Positions 8,369 through 17,164 of a stretch of 64,000 bases of DNA are shown here, in pieces. The position numbers and the translations under genes are program-made. The DNA comes from JAGWRI01 sp035700805. GTDB taxonomy: Bacteria; Gemmatimonadota; Gemmatimonadetes; Gemmatimonadales; Gemmatimonadaceae. Position 1 is the stretch's first letter. The number at the start of each line of letters is the position of its first letter. The notes beneath the pieces are model-generated. The model ran no database searches, was not told the DNA's origin, and saw only the letters and a list, made by a program, of their open reading frames with translations. Location: positions 6,429 to 70,428 of the forward strand of contig DASSOG010000046.1 in the NCBI GenBank assembly GCA_035700805.1, read 5' to 3'.

Positions 8369-10378
8369 CTACCAGGCGATGCCGTAGTCCTCGCCGTGGT
8401 TGCTCGATCCGCCCCACATGCTGTGGTGCGCCCAGTCGAAGTAGATGGCGTTGATGGGGCCCGAGGTGCGCTGCGTGGGCATGAGGCGGTAGCCCATGGC
8501 CTCGAGCTGCCGGCGCGTGGAGTCGGGCAGGGAGGTGGCGATCATCATGCGTCCGGGTTCGTTCTCGTGCAGCCCGAACGAACTGCGCATCTGGTAGCTG
8601 TTGATGTTCGGCGCCTCGCAGGCTTCCTGCACCGTCATGCCGAACTCCACCACGTTCAGGAAGAACTGCAGCAGGTTCTGGTCCTGCGAGTCACCTCCCT
8701 GGACCGCCATGGCCAGGTAGGGCTTGCCATCCTTGAGCGCGAGGGTGGGCGTGAGCGTCACGCGCGGCTTCTTCCCGGGCTCGATCACGTTATACGGGCC
8801 GTCCTTGGCGTAGGTCACGAAGCTCTGCGCGCGCTGGCTCAGGCCGATGCCCGTATGGCCCGCGATGACGGCCGGCACCCAGCCGCCGCTTGGCGTCACC
8901 GACACCACCCAGCCTTCGGCGTCCGCGGCCTCGATGGACGTGGTGCCCTTGTAGAACGCGTCGGTGAACGCCGAGTCCTGGGCCGTGGCGACATCGGGCA
9001 GGAATTCGGCGGCGCCGGACATGCGACTATTCGTATCCCGCGCGGCGGGCGGGCGATCCTGGCCGCCGCTGCGCGCCTGGCGGGGCTTGGGCTCGAAGGC
9101 CAGGGGGTTCCACTCCGCCAGCAGGTCCTTGAACGGGTTGACGCCGCCCTGGAAGGGATACGGGTCGCCCGGCTTGACCGTCGAGTCATTGTGGGCCCAG
9201 TCGATCTGCTGGAACCGCTGCTTCGCGTAGGCCTTGGACAGCAGGCCCTGCACCGGTTCCTGCGGCGGGAAATACGGATCGCCGTAATAGAAGTCCCGGT
9301 CGGCGTAGGCCAGGTTCATGGTCTGGTACAGCGTATGGATATACCGGGTGGAGTTGTACCCCATGTCCTTCACGTCCGTGTTCTCCAGGATGTTCAGCGC
9401 CTGGAGCATCACCGGACCCTGCTGCCAGATGGGGAGCTTGTACACCTCGATGCCCTTGTAGCTGGTGTGCAGCGGTTCCTCGATGCGCACCTTCCAGTTG
9501 GCCAGGTCCTGCAGCGTGAACAGGCCGCCCTCCTCACGCATGCCGCGCACGATCTCGTGCGCGATGTCTCCCTTGTAGAACCGGTCATAGGCCGCGTAGA
9601 TGGCCTGCTTGCGCGTCTTGCCCGCCTTGCGCGCGTCCTGCTCGGCCTGCACCAGCTTGCGCCACGTAGCGGCCAGGTCCTTCTGCACGAAAATCTCACC
9701 GGCCTCGGGGCCGGGGTGCGCGGTGCCGGGGTGCGTAAACATCACCGCCCGCGAATATTGCCATTGTGCAATCGTGTCCTTGTACACCTGGATCGTGCGC
9801 GCGAGCTGGGCTTCCATGGCGTACCCATCGGCCATCTGGATGGCGGGCGCCAGCACCTGCTTGAGCGAGAGCGTGCCGTACTCGGCCAGCATGGTGAGCA
9901 GGCCCCCGACGGTACCGGGAGTCACCGCGGCCAGCGGGCCGTACTCGGGCGGATAGCGGTACCCCTTGGAATGGTAGAAGTCGGCGGTGGCCCCCGTGGG
10001 CGCCACGCCCAGCGCGTCGATGCCAATGACCTTGCCCGTGTGCGGGTTGTAGATCAGTGCCTGCGTCTCCCCACCGCAGGAGAGCGTGTCCCACATGGTG
10101 CAGCCGGCGGCCAGCATGGCGGCGGCGGCGTCCACCGCGTTCCCGCCTTCGGCGAAGATCAGCGCGCCGGCCGTGGCCGACAGCGGCTTGCCGGTGATGG
10201 CCAGCCAGTGCGTGGCGTGAAGCGGCGGCTTCTCCGTCTGCGAGTAGCGCGGATCTTCAGCCTGGCGAGGCTGCGCGGGCCGGGAGCGCCGAGCGCGCTG
10301 TGCCTGGAGCGCTGCGGGGCCGAGCGCCAGCAGGCAGGCGACAAGGAGATGACGGGACGGAAATCGGAGGTTGGGCAT
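8369..10378 (-). CDS. ggt: Gamma-glutamyltransferase family protein, secreted
   Basis: A 669-residue Ntn-hydrolase of the gamma-glutamyltransferase family, made as a precursor that cleaves itself before a catalytic Thr. ATG 10378 gives a signal peptide (HLLVACLLALGPAALQAQ); an in-frame TTG at 10411 overlaps the upstream kinase stop and would only add eleven polar residues. The large-subunit landmarks GGNAVDAAAAMLAAG and GGETQALIYN are present. The processing site is KGTTSIEAADAEGWVVS, with Thr479 or Thr480 as nucleophile; the residue after the Thr pair, usually His, is Ser here. A later segment PRVTLTPTLALKDGKPYLAM and GGDSQDQNLLQFFLN match the small subunit. It probably hydrolyses glutathione or another gamma-glutamyl compound in the periplasm; the exact substrate cannot be read. 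Confidence 0.88.
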   Translation of the reverse strand: MPNLRFPSRHLLVACLLALGPAALQAQRARRSRPAQPRQAEDPRYSQTEKPPLHATHWLAITGKPLSATAGALIFAEGGNAVDAAAAMLAAGCTMWDTLSCGGETQALIYNPHTGKVIGIDALGVAPTGATADFYHSKGYRYPPEYGPLAAVTPGTVGGLLTMLAEYGTLSLKQVLAPAIQMADGYAMEAQLARTIQVYKDTIAQWQYSRAVMFTHPGTAHPGPEAGEIFVQKDLAATWRKLVQAEQDARKAGKTRKQAIYAAYDRFYKGDIAHEIVRGMREEGGLFTLQDLANWKVRIEEPLHTSYKGIEVYKLPIWQQGPVMLQALNILENTDVKDMGYNSTRYIHTLYQTMNLAYADRDFYYGDPYFPPQEPVQGLLSKAYAKQRFQQIDWAHNDSTVKPGDPYPFQGGVNPFKDLLAEWNPLAFEPKPRQARSGGQDRPPAARDTNSRMSGAAEFLPDVATAQDSAFTDAFYKGTTSIEAADAEGWVVSVTPSGGWVPAVIAGHTGIGLSQRAQSFVTYAKDGPYNVIEPGKKPRVTLTPTLALKDGKPYLAMAVQGGDSQDQNLLQFFLNVVEFGMTVQEACEAPNINSYQMRSSFGLHENEPGRMMIATSLPDSTRRQLEAMGYRLMPTQRTSGPINAIYFDWAHHSMWGGSSNHGEDYGIAW

Positions 10379-10403
10379 CGCGGGCTCGCGGACTGGGGAC
10401 GAA

Positions 10404-11024
10404 TCAGACAAAGCGCTCCATCACATCGTATGGCACGGGCACGAACCTGGGAAGTTTCGCCATCCGGATGACGCTCAGCAGGTCGTCGCGCTCGTGAAAC
10501 TCCATGCCGTCGCGGTCCACGATGACGGTGTTCGGTGTCGTGGCCGCCAGGCGGCGAAATTCGGCGTCAATGAGGCGGAAGCGCCGCACCATGATCTCGG
10601 CGTTTTCGTGCGGGCGGTTGCGGATGCGGATGTGCTTCTCGATGGTGTCCGTGCTCGAGGTCAGGCAGATGATGCGGTCGGGCTGCCACCAGTCGCCAAC
10701 GGTCAGCACCTTGTGCAGTTCCTCGTGCGACTCGGGCGGATACTCGGCGATGTGCGCCTCGAGCGTGATCCGGGCCCCCTCGATGAAGATGACGCGGCCC
10801 GGGTGGTCGCTGTGCTGCGCGTCGCGATAGTTGGCGTCGTACAGGTAGGCAAAGTACGCCGTGACGCCCACCGCATTCCGGCCGGCCTCGATGTCGGCGA
10901 GCACGCGGGGGTCCCACACGCCCTTCTCGCCTTCACCGTATGACCCGTTGTGGTAGAGGTCGCCGAGCTGGCGGACCAGGGTGCTCTTTCCGACGCCGGG
11001 GCCGCCGACGATGGCAACGCGCAT
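10404..11024 (-). CDS. NadR-like P-loop kinase (AAA-type ATPase)
   Basis: A 206-residue stand-alone P-loop protein. The Walker A motif GGPGVGKST is at residues 7-15 and a Walker B-like segment reads RVIFIEGARITLE. The overall pattern (short P-loop kinase with a lid rich in Arg/His, IRIRNRPHENAEIMVRR) resembles the ribosylnicotinamide-kinase domain of NadR and other nucleoside-kinase-like ATPases, but no NMN-adenylyltransferase domain is attached. The substrate cannot be assigned from sequence. It sits directly upstream of the gamma-glutamyltransferase gene on the minus strand and may be co-transcribed with it. Confidence 0.75.
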   Translation of the reverse strand: MRVAIVGGPGVGKSTLVRQLGDLYHNGSYGEGEKGVWDPRVLADIEAGRNAVGVTAYFAYLYDANYRDAQHSDHPGRVIFIEGARITLEAHIAEYPPESHEELHKVLTVGDWWQPDRIICLTSSTDTIEKHIRIRNRPHENAEIMVRRFRLIDAEFRRLAATTPNTVIVDRDGMEFHERDDLLSVIRMAKLPRFVPVPYDVMERFV

Positions 11025-11053
11025 TGAGGGCTCGTGGGTGAGGTTGGCGGATA

Positions 11054-11971
11054 CTAGTCGGTGGCCTGGCCGTCCGCACGGTTGGAAAATCGCACGCGCG
11101 CGTCCAGCGTATCAATGCGCAGCCGCGGGAGCGTGCCGGCAAACACATGCTCCGTCAGCCACGCCAGCTCCGCGTCTTTCTGGCCGGCATCCAGGTCGCG
11201 ATACCACGCCTTGGGCCGGCCATCGGTCCCGGGGTTCCAGCGATAGCGGCGCGCCTTGAGCACATCCTTGGTGGCAATGGGTGAGCCCTCGGCCCAGATG
11301 CGCACCTGGCCGGCGCGCGCGCTCTCGAGCAGCAGCGTCATCGGGAGGACGCCGTCGTCGAAGGGCGTGGCCAGCAGGTGCACCACCGCCGCGGCATCCT
11401 GGTCGGCCCGGTGCGCGCCATAGAACCGGTGGCAGCGCTTCATGAGCAGGAACTCGAGCGACGCCGACGAGAGCCCCCGCTGCCGCCACGGGACATCGCG
11501 AATGGAGCAGGCCCATGCCTTGTCCTTGAATACGGGCAGGCGCCGTTCGGTGAATGGCCGGTCAAATTCCGCGTTGTGCGCAATGACCAGCGACACGGGC
11601 TTCAGGAGCGCGTCCACCGCGGCGTCGTCAATGCGCTTGCCCTTGACCATCTGGTCGGTGATCCCCGTCAGCGCCGTGATGTCCGGTGGGATCGGGCGCC
11701 CCGGATCCTCCAGGTAGTCGATGGTGGGCTGCACCTCGAAGACCCGCCCGGTCTCCGCGTCGTACGTGAAGGGCACGGCGGAGAACTGGATGATGGCGTC
11801 GTGGCGAGCGTCCAGCCCGGTGGTCTCGAGGTCCAGGGAGAGCGCGGTGCGCAGCTTCTCCTGGCCGCTGGGAGTGGTGTACGCGCGCGGTGGTTCGAAC
11901 CGCCGGAGCACCTGGTAGTCGCGGGAGGCATCGAGCTGCCTGGCCAGCGCGTCGAGGTCGGGAGTTCCCAT
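11054..11971 (-). CDS. DEDDh 3'-5' exonuclease (DnaQ-like)
   Basis: A 305-residue exonuclease of the DnaQ superfamily. Motif I is LSLDLETTGLD (Asp and Glu metal ligands), motif II is VIAHNAEFDRPF, and motif III is HRADQDAAAVVHLL with the catalytic His and final Asp of the DEDDh class. About 90 C-terminal residues follow the nuclease core (KARRYRWNPGTDGRPKAWYRDL), with Trp/Tyr-rich blocks of the kind seen in proteins annotated as 3'-5' exonuclease with a DUF3820-like extension; this second match is tentative. The start is placed at ATG 11971 because the homologous region begins there and upstream sequence lies in the divergent promoter region. A role in DNA repair or nucleotide trimming is likely. 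Confidence 0.85.
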   Translation of the reverse strand: MGTPDLDALARQLDASRDYQVLRRFEPPRAYTTPSGQEKLRTALSLDLETTGLDARHDAIIQFSAVPFTYDAETGRVFEVQPTIDYLEDPGRPIPPDITALTGITDQMVKGKRIDDAAVDALLKPVSLVIAHNAEFDRPFTERRLPVFKDKAWACSIRDVPWRQRGLSSASLEFLLMKRCHRFYGAHRADQDAAAVVHLLATPFDDGVLPMTLLLESARAGQVRIWAEGSPIATKDVLKARRYRWNPGTDGRPKAWYRDLDAGQKDAELAWLTEHVFAGTLPRLRIDTLDARVRFSNRADGQATD

Positions 11972-12029
11972 GCCGGAAGTTGCGTGTGGGGCACCGCACC
12001 CGTCCAGTCCTGCCCGGGCTGGCATCGGC

Positions 12030-12063
12030 GCGCGGAAACGGTTAGAACTGGGGGGTTCCGCGC
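12030..12063. promoter_or_regulatory. Inverted repeat in the divergent exonuclease/oxidoreductase intergenic region
   Basis: GCGCGGAA at 12030-12037 and TTCCGCGC at 12056-12063 are perfect 8-base inverted repeats around an 18-base spacer that contains TAGAAC at 12043-12048, a possible -10. The pair ends 27 bases before the oxidoreductase start. It could be an operator for one or both divergent genes; no binding family is recognisable. Confidence 0.4.
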
Positions 12064-12089
12064 AACTGGGGAGAGGTGAGCGAGTCCGT

Positions 12090-13115
12090 ATGAAAATCCT
12101 GAACCTGCGCCCCATGCGCGCCGTTGAAGTGCGGACGCCGGGCCCGCCCGAGGTGCTGGTGCTGGGTGAGGCCCCCCGCCCGCAGCCGCTGGTGGACCAG
12201 GTCCTGATCGAGGTGGCGGCGGCCGGGGTCAACCGGCCGGACCTCCTGCAGCGCCGGGGCGTCTATCCCCCCCCGCACGGGGTGACGGAGACGCTGGGCC
12301 TGGACGTGGCGGGCACGATCGTCGCCGTCGGGCCGGATGTCGCGCGCTGGCACGTTGGCGACGAGGTGTGCGCGCTCGTGGCGGGTGGCGGGTACGCCGA
12401 GTATTGCATTGCCCCCGAATCGCAGTGCCTGCCCGTTCCCCGCGGCCTCTCGATGGTGGAAGCCGCGTCGCTCCCCGAGACGTACTTCACCGTCTGGAGC
12501 AATGTGTTCGACCGGGGCCGGCTGGAACGCGATGAGGTATTCCTGATACACGGCGGCGCGAGCGGCATTGGCGTGGCGGCCATCCAGATGGCCCGCGCGC
12601 TCGGCGCGCGCGTGTTTGCCACGGCCGGCAGCGCGGACAAGTGCGCGGCGTGCGAGCAACTCGGGGCGCTGCGTGCCATCAACCGGCACATCGACGACTT
12701 CGTGGAAGTGGTGCGCGATCATACGCACGGCCACGGCGCCGACGTGATCCTGGACATGGTGGCGGGGAGCTACACGGCCCGCAACCTGGAGGTGCTGGCG
12801 GAAGACGGCCGCCTGGTGCTCATCGCCACGCTCGACGGCGCTGAGGCGCAGGTGGACCTCCGACGCGTGATGACCCGGCGCCTGACCATCACCGGTTCCA
12901 CCCTGCGGGGACGGTCCAGCGGGTTCAAGGGCGCCATCGCCCGACGGCTGGAAGAGGTGATCTGGCCGCTGCTGGAGGCCGGCACCATCAAGCCCATGAT
13001 CCATGCCGTGTTTCCGCTGGCCCGCGCCGCGGATGCCCACGCCGAGCTGGAGCGAGGCAAGCACGTGGGCAAGATCGTGCTGTCCGTGAAGGAACCGGCG
13101 GGCACTACCACATAG
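12090..13115 (+). CDS. NAD(P)H quinone oxidoreductase, PIG3 type
   Basis: A 341-residue zinc-independent medium-chain dehydrogenase. The N-terminal GroES-like domain has AAGVNRPDLLQRRGVYPPP and GLDVAGTIVAVGPDV. The Rossmann domain has IHGGASGIGVAAIQMARALG, where the glycine-rich turn binds NADPH. The DLLQR-G-YPPP signature and the substrate-pocket segment LPETYFTVWSNVF match the TP53I3/PIG3 quinone reductase group. ATG 12090 has AGGTGAG nine bases upstream; ATG 12114 is an internal alternative. Quinone reduction would protect against redox cycling or detoxify electrophiles in the cytoplasm. It is transcribed alone, divergent from the exonuclease. Confidence 0.92.
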   Translation: MKILNLRPMRAVEVRTPGPPEVLVLGEAPRPQPLVDQVLIEVAAAGVNRPDLLQRRGVYPPPHGVTETLGLDVAGTIVAVGPDVARWHVGDEVCALVAGGGYAEYCIAPESQCLPVPRGLSMVEAASLPETYFTVWSNVFDRGRLERDEVFLIHGGASGIGVAAIQMARALGARVFATAGSADKCAACEQLGALRAINRHIDDFVEVVRDHTHGHGADVILDMVAGSYTARNLEVLAEDGRLVLIATLDGAEAQVDLRRVMTRRLTITGSTLRGRSSGFKGAIARRLEEVIWPLLEAGTIKPMIHAVFPLARAADAHAELERGKHVGKIVLSVKEPAGTTT

Positions 13116-13198
13116 AACCTGACGTCCCAGGTCGTGGCCCTGGCGAGCAGGGTCGCCGAGGCGGTGGACTCGGCCGGACCCCGGGTGTAGCGTTTTTC

Positions 13199-16100
13199 AT
13201 GCTTGAATCAGCCCCGCAGTTCGACACGGCCACCGTCGCCGAACTGTTGCATCGCCACTTTGCGCTGGATGGTGAAGTTCGCGCGCTGTGCAGCGAGCGC
13301 GACCAGAACTTCATGATCGAAGCCGCCGGCCGGCGCGCGGTGTTCAAGATTGCGAACGCCGGCGAATCGCGCGCGCTGATCGAGGCGCAGCTCGAGGTGA
13401 TGCAGCGGCTGGCGGCCGCCGGCGTGCCGGTGCCGCGCGTGCTGTCCGCGGCGGACGGGGCGCGCATTGTTTCGGTGCCCGGGCCTGATGGTGCCACGCA
13501 CGCGGCCTGGGCGGTCACCGCGCTCCCCGGCGTGCCACTTGCCCAGTTCACGCTTCCGCCGCAGTCGCTCATGAGCGAACTGGGACATACCATCGGCGTC
13601 ATGTCACGCGCGCTGGACGGGTTCGACCATCCGGCGGCCCACCGCGAGTTGAAGTGGGACCTGGCGTCCGGACGCGCGGTGGCCGAGGAGCGGCGGGCCC
13701 TGGTGACCGACCCCTCGGCGCGTGAGGGGATAGCCCGCCTGCTGGCGTCGTTCGATCGCTGTACGGCGCCCTGCCTGCCCAGGCTGCGCCGCGCCGTGAT
13801 CCATGGCGACCTGAATGACCACAACATCCTGGTGGAGCGGGGCGGGCCGGGCGATCCCCCGCGGCTGGGTGGCATCATCGACCTGGGCGACATGGTGCAC
13901 TCGTATGCGGTGGCGGACCTGGCCATCGCGTGCGCGTATGCCATTCTGGACGCGCCCGAGCCCCTGTCCGCCATGCGCGCGCTGGTGGAGGGTTGCCACG
14001 CCGTGCGGCCGCTGGACGAAGCGGAACTCGGCGCGCTGTTCGGCCTCGTGGCGCTGCGCGTCTGCGTGAGCGCCTGCGTGGCCGCCGAGCAGGTACCAGC
14101 GCATCCGGACAACCCGTATCTGGACGTGAGCCAGGCTCGCGTGCGTCAGGCGTTGCCGCGGCTTGCCGCCACGTCGTTCGAGGTGGCCGAAGCGGTGCTG
14201 CGGGATGCGTGCGGCCGGCCGCCGGTGGCCGCGGCGCCCGCGGTGCGCGAATGGCTGGTGGCGCGACGCGGCACGTTCGCCCCCGTGCTCGGCACGGACC
14301 TGACACGCACTCCAACCGTGGTGCTCGACCTGTCGGTCGGATCGTCGCTGGTGAATGCGGATCCCGCGGGGCGCGACGAGGCGCACCTCACCCCCGTGGT
14401 GGCCCGCGCCATGGAGGAGGCGGGGGCGCGCCTTGCCATTGGCCGATACGACGAGCCGCGGGTGTTGTACCTCACGCCGCAGTTTGGCGGCGAGGGCGCG
14501 GTGACCGACGAGCGCCGCACTGTGCACATCGGGCTGGATCTCTTTGCGGCCGGCGGGACGCCGGTGTTCGCGCCGCTGTCGGGTACGGTCCATGCCTGCA
14601 CGGACAATGCGGTTCCACTGGACTACGGGCCCACGATCATCCTGCGACATGAGACGGACGCGGGCGTGGAGTTCTTCACGCTCTACGGCCATCTCTCGCG
14701 CGAATCGCTGGGCGGGCTGCGGCGCGGCCAGCGGGTAGAGCGCGGTGCGCGGATTGGATGGCTGGGCGCGCCGACGGAGAACGGCGGATGGACGCCACAC
14801 CTGCACCTGCAGGTGATGGCGAGCATGCTGGGGTACAAGGACAACTTCCCGGGGGTGGCGCCGGCATCGCAGCGCCGGGCCTGGTGCGCGCTGTGTCCCG
14901 ACCCGAACCTGCTGGCGGGAGTGCCGGCCGGGCGCTTTCCGCCCCCGTCGCCGCCGGCCGAGGTGACGCTGGCCACCCGGCAGCGGCTGTTCGGCGGCAA
15001 CCTCAGCGTGTCGTACCGGCAACCGCTGAAGGCCATACGCGGATGGAAGCAATACGTGTTTGATGAAACCGGCCGGCAGTTCGTGGACGGCTTCAACAAC
15101 GTGCCGCATGTGGGGCATGCGCACCCCCGGGTGGTGGCAGCCGCGGCGGCGCAGATGGGCGTGCTGAACGCCAACACCCGGTACCTGCACGACCTGCCGG
15201 CGCAGTACGCCGAGCGGCTGGGCGCCACGCTGCCGGACCCGCTGCGGGTCTGTTACTTCACCAATTCGGCCAGCGAGGCGAATGAACTGGCGCTGCGGAT
15301 GGCTCGCGCGGCCACGGGCGGCCGCGACCTGATCGTGCTGGAAGCCGCCTACCACGGCAATACCACAACGCTGATCGACATCAGCCCGTACAAGCACGCC
15401 GGGCCTGGTGGGGCGGGCGCGCCGGACTGGGTGCACGTGGCGCCCCTGCCCGACGACTACCGGGGGCAGTTCCGGCGCGGAGACCCGGAGGTCGGGGCGC
15501 GCTACGCCGCGGCGGTGGCGGCACTGGCCCAGTCGGTGCGGGACGGAGGGCGCCGGCTTTCGGGGTTCATCGCCGAGACCTGTCCGAGCGTCGGAGGGCA
15601 GTTGATGCTGCCGCAGGGCTATCTGGCCGCGGCCTACGACGCCGTGCGCCGGGCCGGCGGCGTCTGCATCGCCGACGAAGTACAGACCGGGCTGGGGCGC
15701 ATCGGGACGCACGTCTGGGCCTTCCAGGCCCATGGGGTGGTGCCGGACATCGTGGTGATGGGCAAGCCCATTGGCAACGGCCACCCGCTGGCCGCCGTGG
15801 TGACTACGCGCGCCATCGCCAATGCCTTTGACAATGGCATGGAGTACTTCAGCACGTTCGGGGGCAACACCGTGTCGTGCGCCGTGGGGCTGGCCGTGCT
15901 GGACGTGCTGCGCGATGAGCGGCTGCAGGAGCATGCGCGCTCAGTGGGGGCGCGGATGCTGGCGGACCTGCGGGCGCTGGCCGATCGGCACGCGGTCATT
16001 GGCGACGTGCGCGGCTCGGGGTTCTTCCTTGGCGTGGACCTGGTCCGCGATCGCACCACGCGGCAGCCGGCCGCCGCCGAGGCGGCGTACGTGGCCAACC

Positions 16101-16255
16101 GGATGCGGGAGCGGGGGGTCCTGATCGGGACTGATGGCCCGTACCACAACGTGCTGAAGATCCGGCCCCCCATGCCGTTCAACGGAACCGACGCCGGGCT
16201 CCTGGTTGAGGTGCTGGATCAGGTGTTGGGCGAGGTCGGGGCCGGGCGGGGGTGA
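13199..16255 (+). CDS. Three-domain fusion: APH-type kinase, M23 peptidase-like domain, class III aminotransferase
   Basis: A 1018-residue cytoplasmic fusion protein. Residues about 20-330 form an aminoglycoside/choline-type kinase with catalytic HGDLNDHN (His202, Asp204, Asn209) and IIDLGD. Residues about 440-545 form an M23-type (LytM) domain retaining all metal ligands: His443 and Asp447 of HIGLD, and His534/His536 of PHLHLQ. Residues about 590-1015 form a PLP class III aminotransferase with IADEVQTGLGRIG and Lys856 in MGKPIGNGHP. Homologues of the two outer parts include the hydroxylysine kinase and the ammoniophospholyases acting on phosphohydroxylysine and phosphoethanolamine. A coupled phosphorylate-then-eliminate reaction on an amino alcohol is therefore likely. 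No signal peptide is present, which makes a peptidoglycan role for the M23 part puzzling. A possible -10 (TAGCGT, 13188-13193) sits only five bases before the ATG. Confidence 0.88.
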   Translation: MLESAPQFDTATVAELLHRHFALDGEVRALCSERDQNFMIEAAGRRAVFKIANAGESRALIEAQLEVMQRLAAAGVPVPRVLSAADGARIVSVPGPDGATHAAWAVTALPGVPLAQFTLPPQSLMSELGHTIGVMSRALDGFDHPAAHRELKWDLASGRAVAEERRALVTDPSAREGIARLLASFDRCTAPCLPRLRRAVIHGDLNDHNILVERGGPGDPPRLGGIIDLGDMVHSYAVADLAIACAYAILDAPEPLSAMRALVEGCHAVRPLDEAELGALFGLVALRVCVSACVAAEQVPAHPDNPYLDVSQARVRQALPRLAATSFEVAEAVLRDACGRPPVAAAPAVREWLVARRGTFAPVLGTDLTRTPTVVLDLSVGSSLVNADPAGRDEAHLTPVVARAMEEAGARLAIGRYDEPRVLYLTPQFGGEGAVTDERRTVHIGLDLFAAGGTPVFAPLSGTVHACTDNAVPLDYGPTIILRHETDAGVEFFTLYGHLSRESLGGLRRGQRVERGARIGWLGAPTENGGWTPHLHLQVMASMLGYKDNFPGVAPASQRRAWCALCPDPNLLAGVPAGRFPPPSPPAEVTLATRQRLFGGNLSVSYRQPLKAIRGWKQYVFDETGRQFVDGFNNVPHVGHAHPRVVAAAAAQMGVLNANTRYLHDLPAQYAERLGATLPDPLRVCYFTNSASEANELALRMARAATGGRDLIVLEAAYHGNTTTLIDISPYKHAGPGGAGAPDWVHVAPLPDDYRGQFRRGDPEVGARYAAAVAALAQSVRDGGRRLSGFIAETCPSVGGQLMLPQGYLAAAYDAVRRAGGVCIADEVQTGLGRIGTHVWAFQAHGVVPDIVVMGKPIGNGHPLAAVVTTRAIANAFDNGMEYFSTFGGNTVSCAVGLAVLDVLRDERLQEHARSVGARMLADLRALADRHAVIGDVRGSGFFLGVDLVRDRTTRQPAAAEAAYVANRMRERGVLIGTDGPYHNVLKIRPPMPFNGTDAGLLVEVLDQVLGEVGAGRG

Positions 16256-16277
16256 GTTCGGCCTTGCGGAAGGTGGA

Positions 16278-16306
16278 ACTCCGCGGCATACTGGACTGTA
16301 TACAAT
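16278..16306 (+). promoter_or_regulatory. Extended -10 promoter candidate upstream of the barrel gene
   Basis: TACAAT at 16301-16306 matches five of six -10 bases and is preceded by TG; no good -35 lies 17 bases upstream. An alternative overlapping pair is TTGCGG 16264-16269 and CATACT 16287-16292 with a 17-base spacer. Either would start transcription about 90 bases before the gene at 16399. Confidence 0.35.
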
Positions 16307-16398
16307 CGCATCGGCTGGCCGTCCCGGTCAGCCGGCGACCTGTATCCTGGGGGCTGACCATGTGGGCTCATGGCGCTGGTTACGACACTGGGGTGACG

Positions 16399-17157
16399 AT
16401 GCCCCGTCCAGCGGGTGGAACGGCAGCGATTGTGATGCTCGTGCTGGCGACGATGAGTCTGGTGCCTGGCAGCGCCCGTGCGCAGCGCTCGGCGGGCGGG
16501 TACCTGCTGGGGGCGCCGAGCGGGACGTTCACCATTCGCACGGGCTACGACGCCGCGATGGCGAACAGCGACCTCTTTGCCTTTGTGACGAACGAGCTGA
16601 CGCTCCGCAAGCGGGATTTTGCGTCGCCGATGCTGGCGGCCGACTTCGGCTTCCGGTTGAACTCGAACGTCGACGCCACCTTCGGGGCCGGGTACTCCCG
16701 CGGCGCGGCCCGGTCCGAGTTCCGCGACTGGCTGGACAACAACAACCTGCCGATCGAGCAGCAGACGGAGTTCATCCGTGTGCCGCTGACGGTGAACCTC
16801 AAGGCGTATCTTGAGCCGCCGGGACGGGCCATTGGCCATTACGCCTGGATCCCCGCCAAGTTCGCGCCGTATGTCGGGGGCGGGGTGGGGACGATGTGGT
16901 ACCGGTTCCGGCAATCCGGTGACTTCATAGATTTCAACACCACCGAGGTGTATCCCGACACCTATTCGTCGTCCGCGTGGACGCCGATGGCGAACGCCTT
17001 CGTGGGCAGCGACTTCGGGCTGCGTCCGGGGCTGGCCTTCAACGTAGAGGCGCGGTATTCCTGGGCGCGAGGGCCGTTGAGTCGGGATTTTTCGGGATTC
17101 CATCGCCTGGACCTCTCGGGCATTGCATTCACCGCTGGCGTGACGTTCCGGTATTAA
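16399..17157 (+). CDS. Outer-membrane beta-barrel protein, unassigned
   Basis: A 252-residue exported protein. ATG 16399 opens a signal peptide (AAIVMLVLATMSLVPGSARA, then QRSAGG); the frame stays open upstream to 16252 but that part has no signal-like character. After residue 40 alternating polar/hydrophobic strands rich in Gly, Tyr and Phe (FGFRLNSNVDATFGAGYSRG, KFAPYVGGGVGTMWYRFRQS) and a C-terminal aromatic strand ending GVTFRY indicate an 8- to 10-strand OmpW/OmpX-like barrel with a terminal aromatic residue for BAM insertion. The gene downstream starts seven bases later with a strong ribosome binding site, so the two are probably one operon. Confidence 0.7.
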   Translation: MPRPAGGTAAIVMLVLATMSLVPGSARAQRSAGGYLLGAPSGTFTIRTGYDAAMANSDLFAFVTNELTLRKRDFASPMLAADFGFRLNSNVDATFGAGYSRGAARSEFRDWLDNNNLPIEQQTEFIRVPLTVNLKAYLEPPGRAIGHYAWIPAKFAPYVGGGVGTMWYRFRQSGDFIDFNTTEVYPDTYSSSAWTPMANAFVGSDFGLRPGLAFNVEARYSWARGPLSRDFSGFHRLDLSGIAFTAGVTFRY

Positions 17158-17164
17158 GGAGCAG

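Noticed and set aside
13604..15934. 776-codon minus-strand open frame inside the three-domain fusion gene
   Set aside because: The plus-strand gene has intact catalytic motifs throughout; the antisense product has none.
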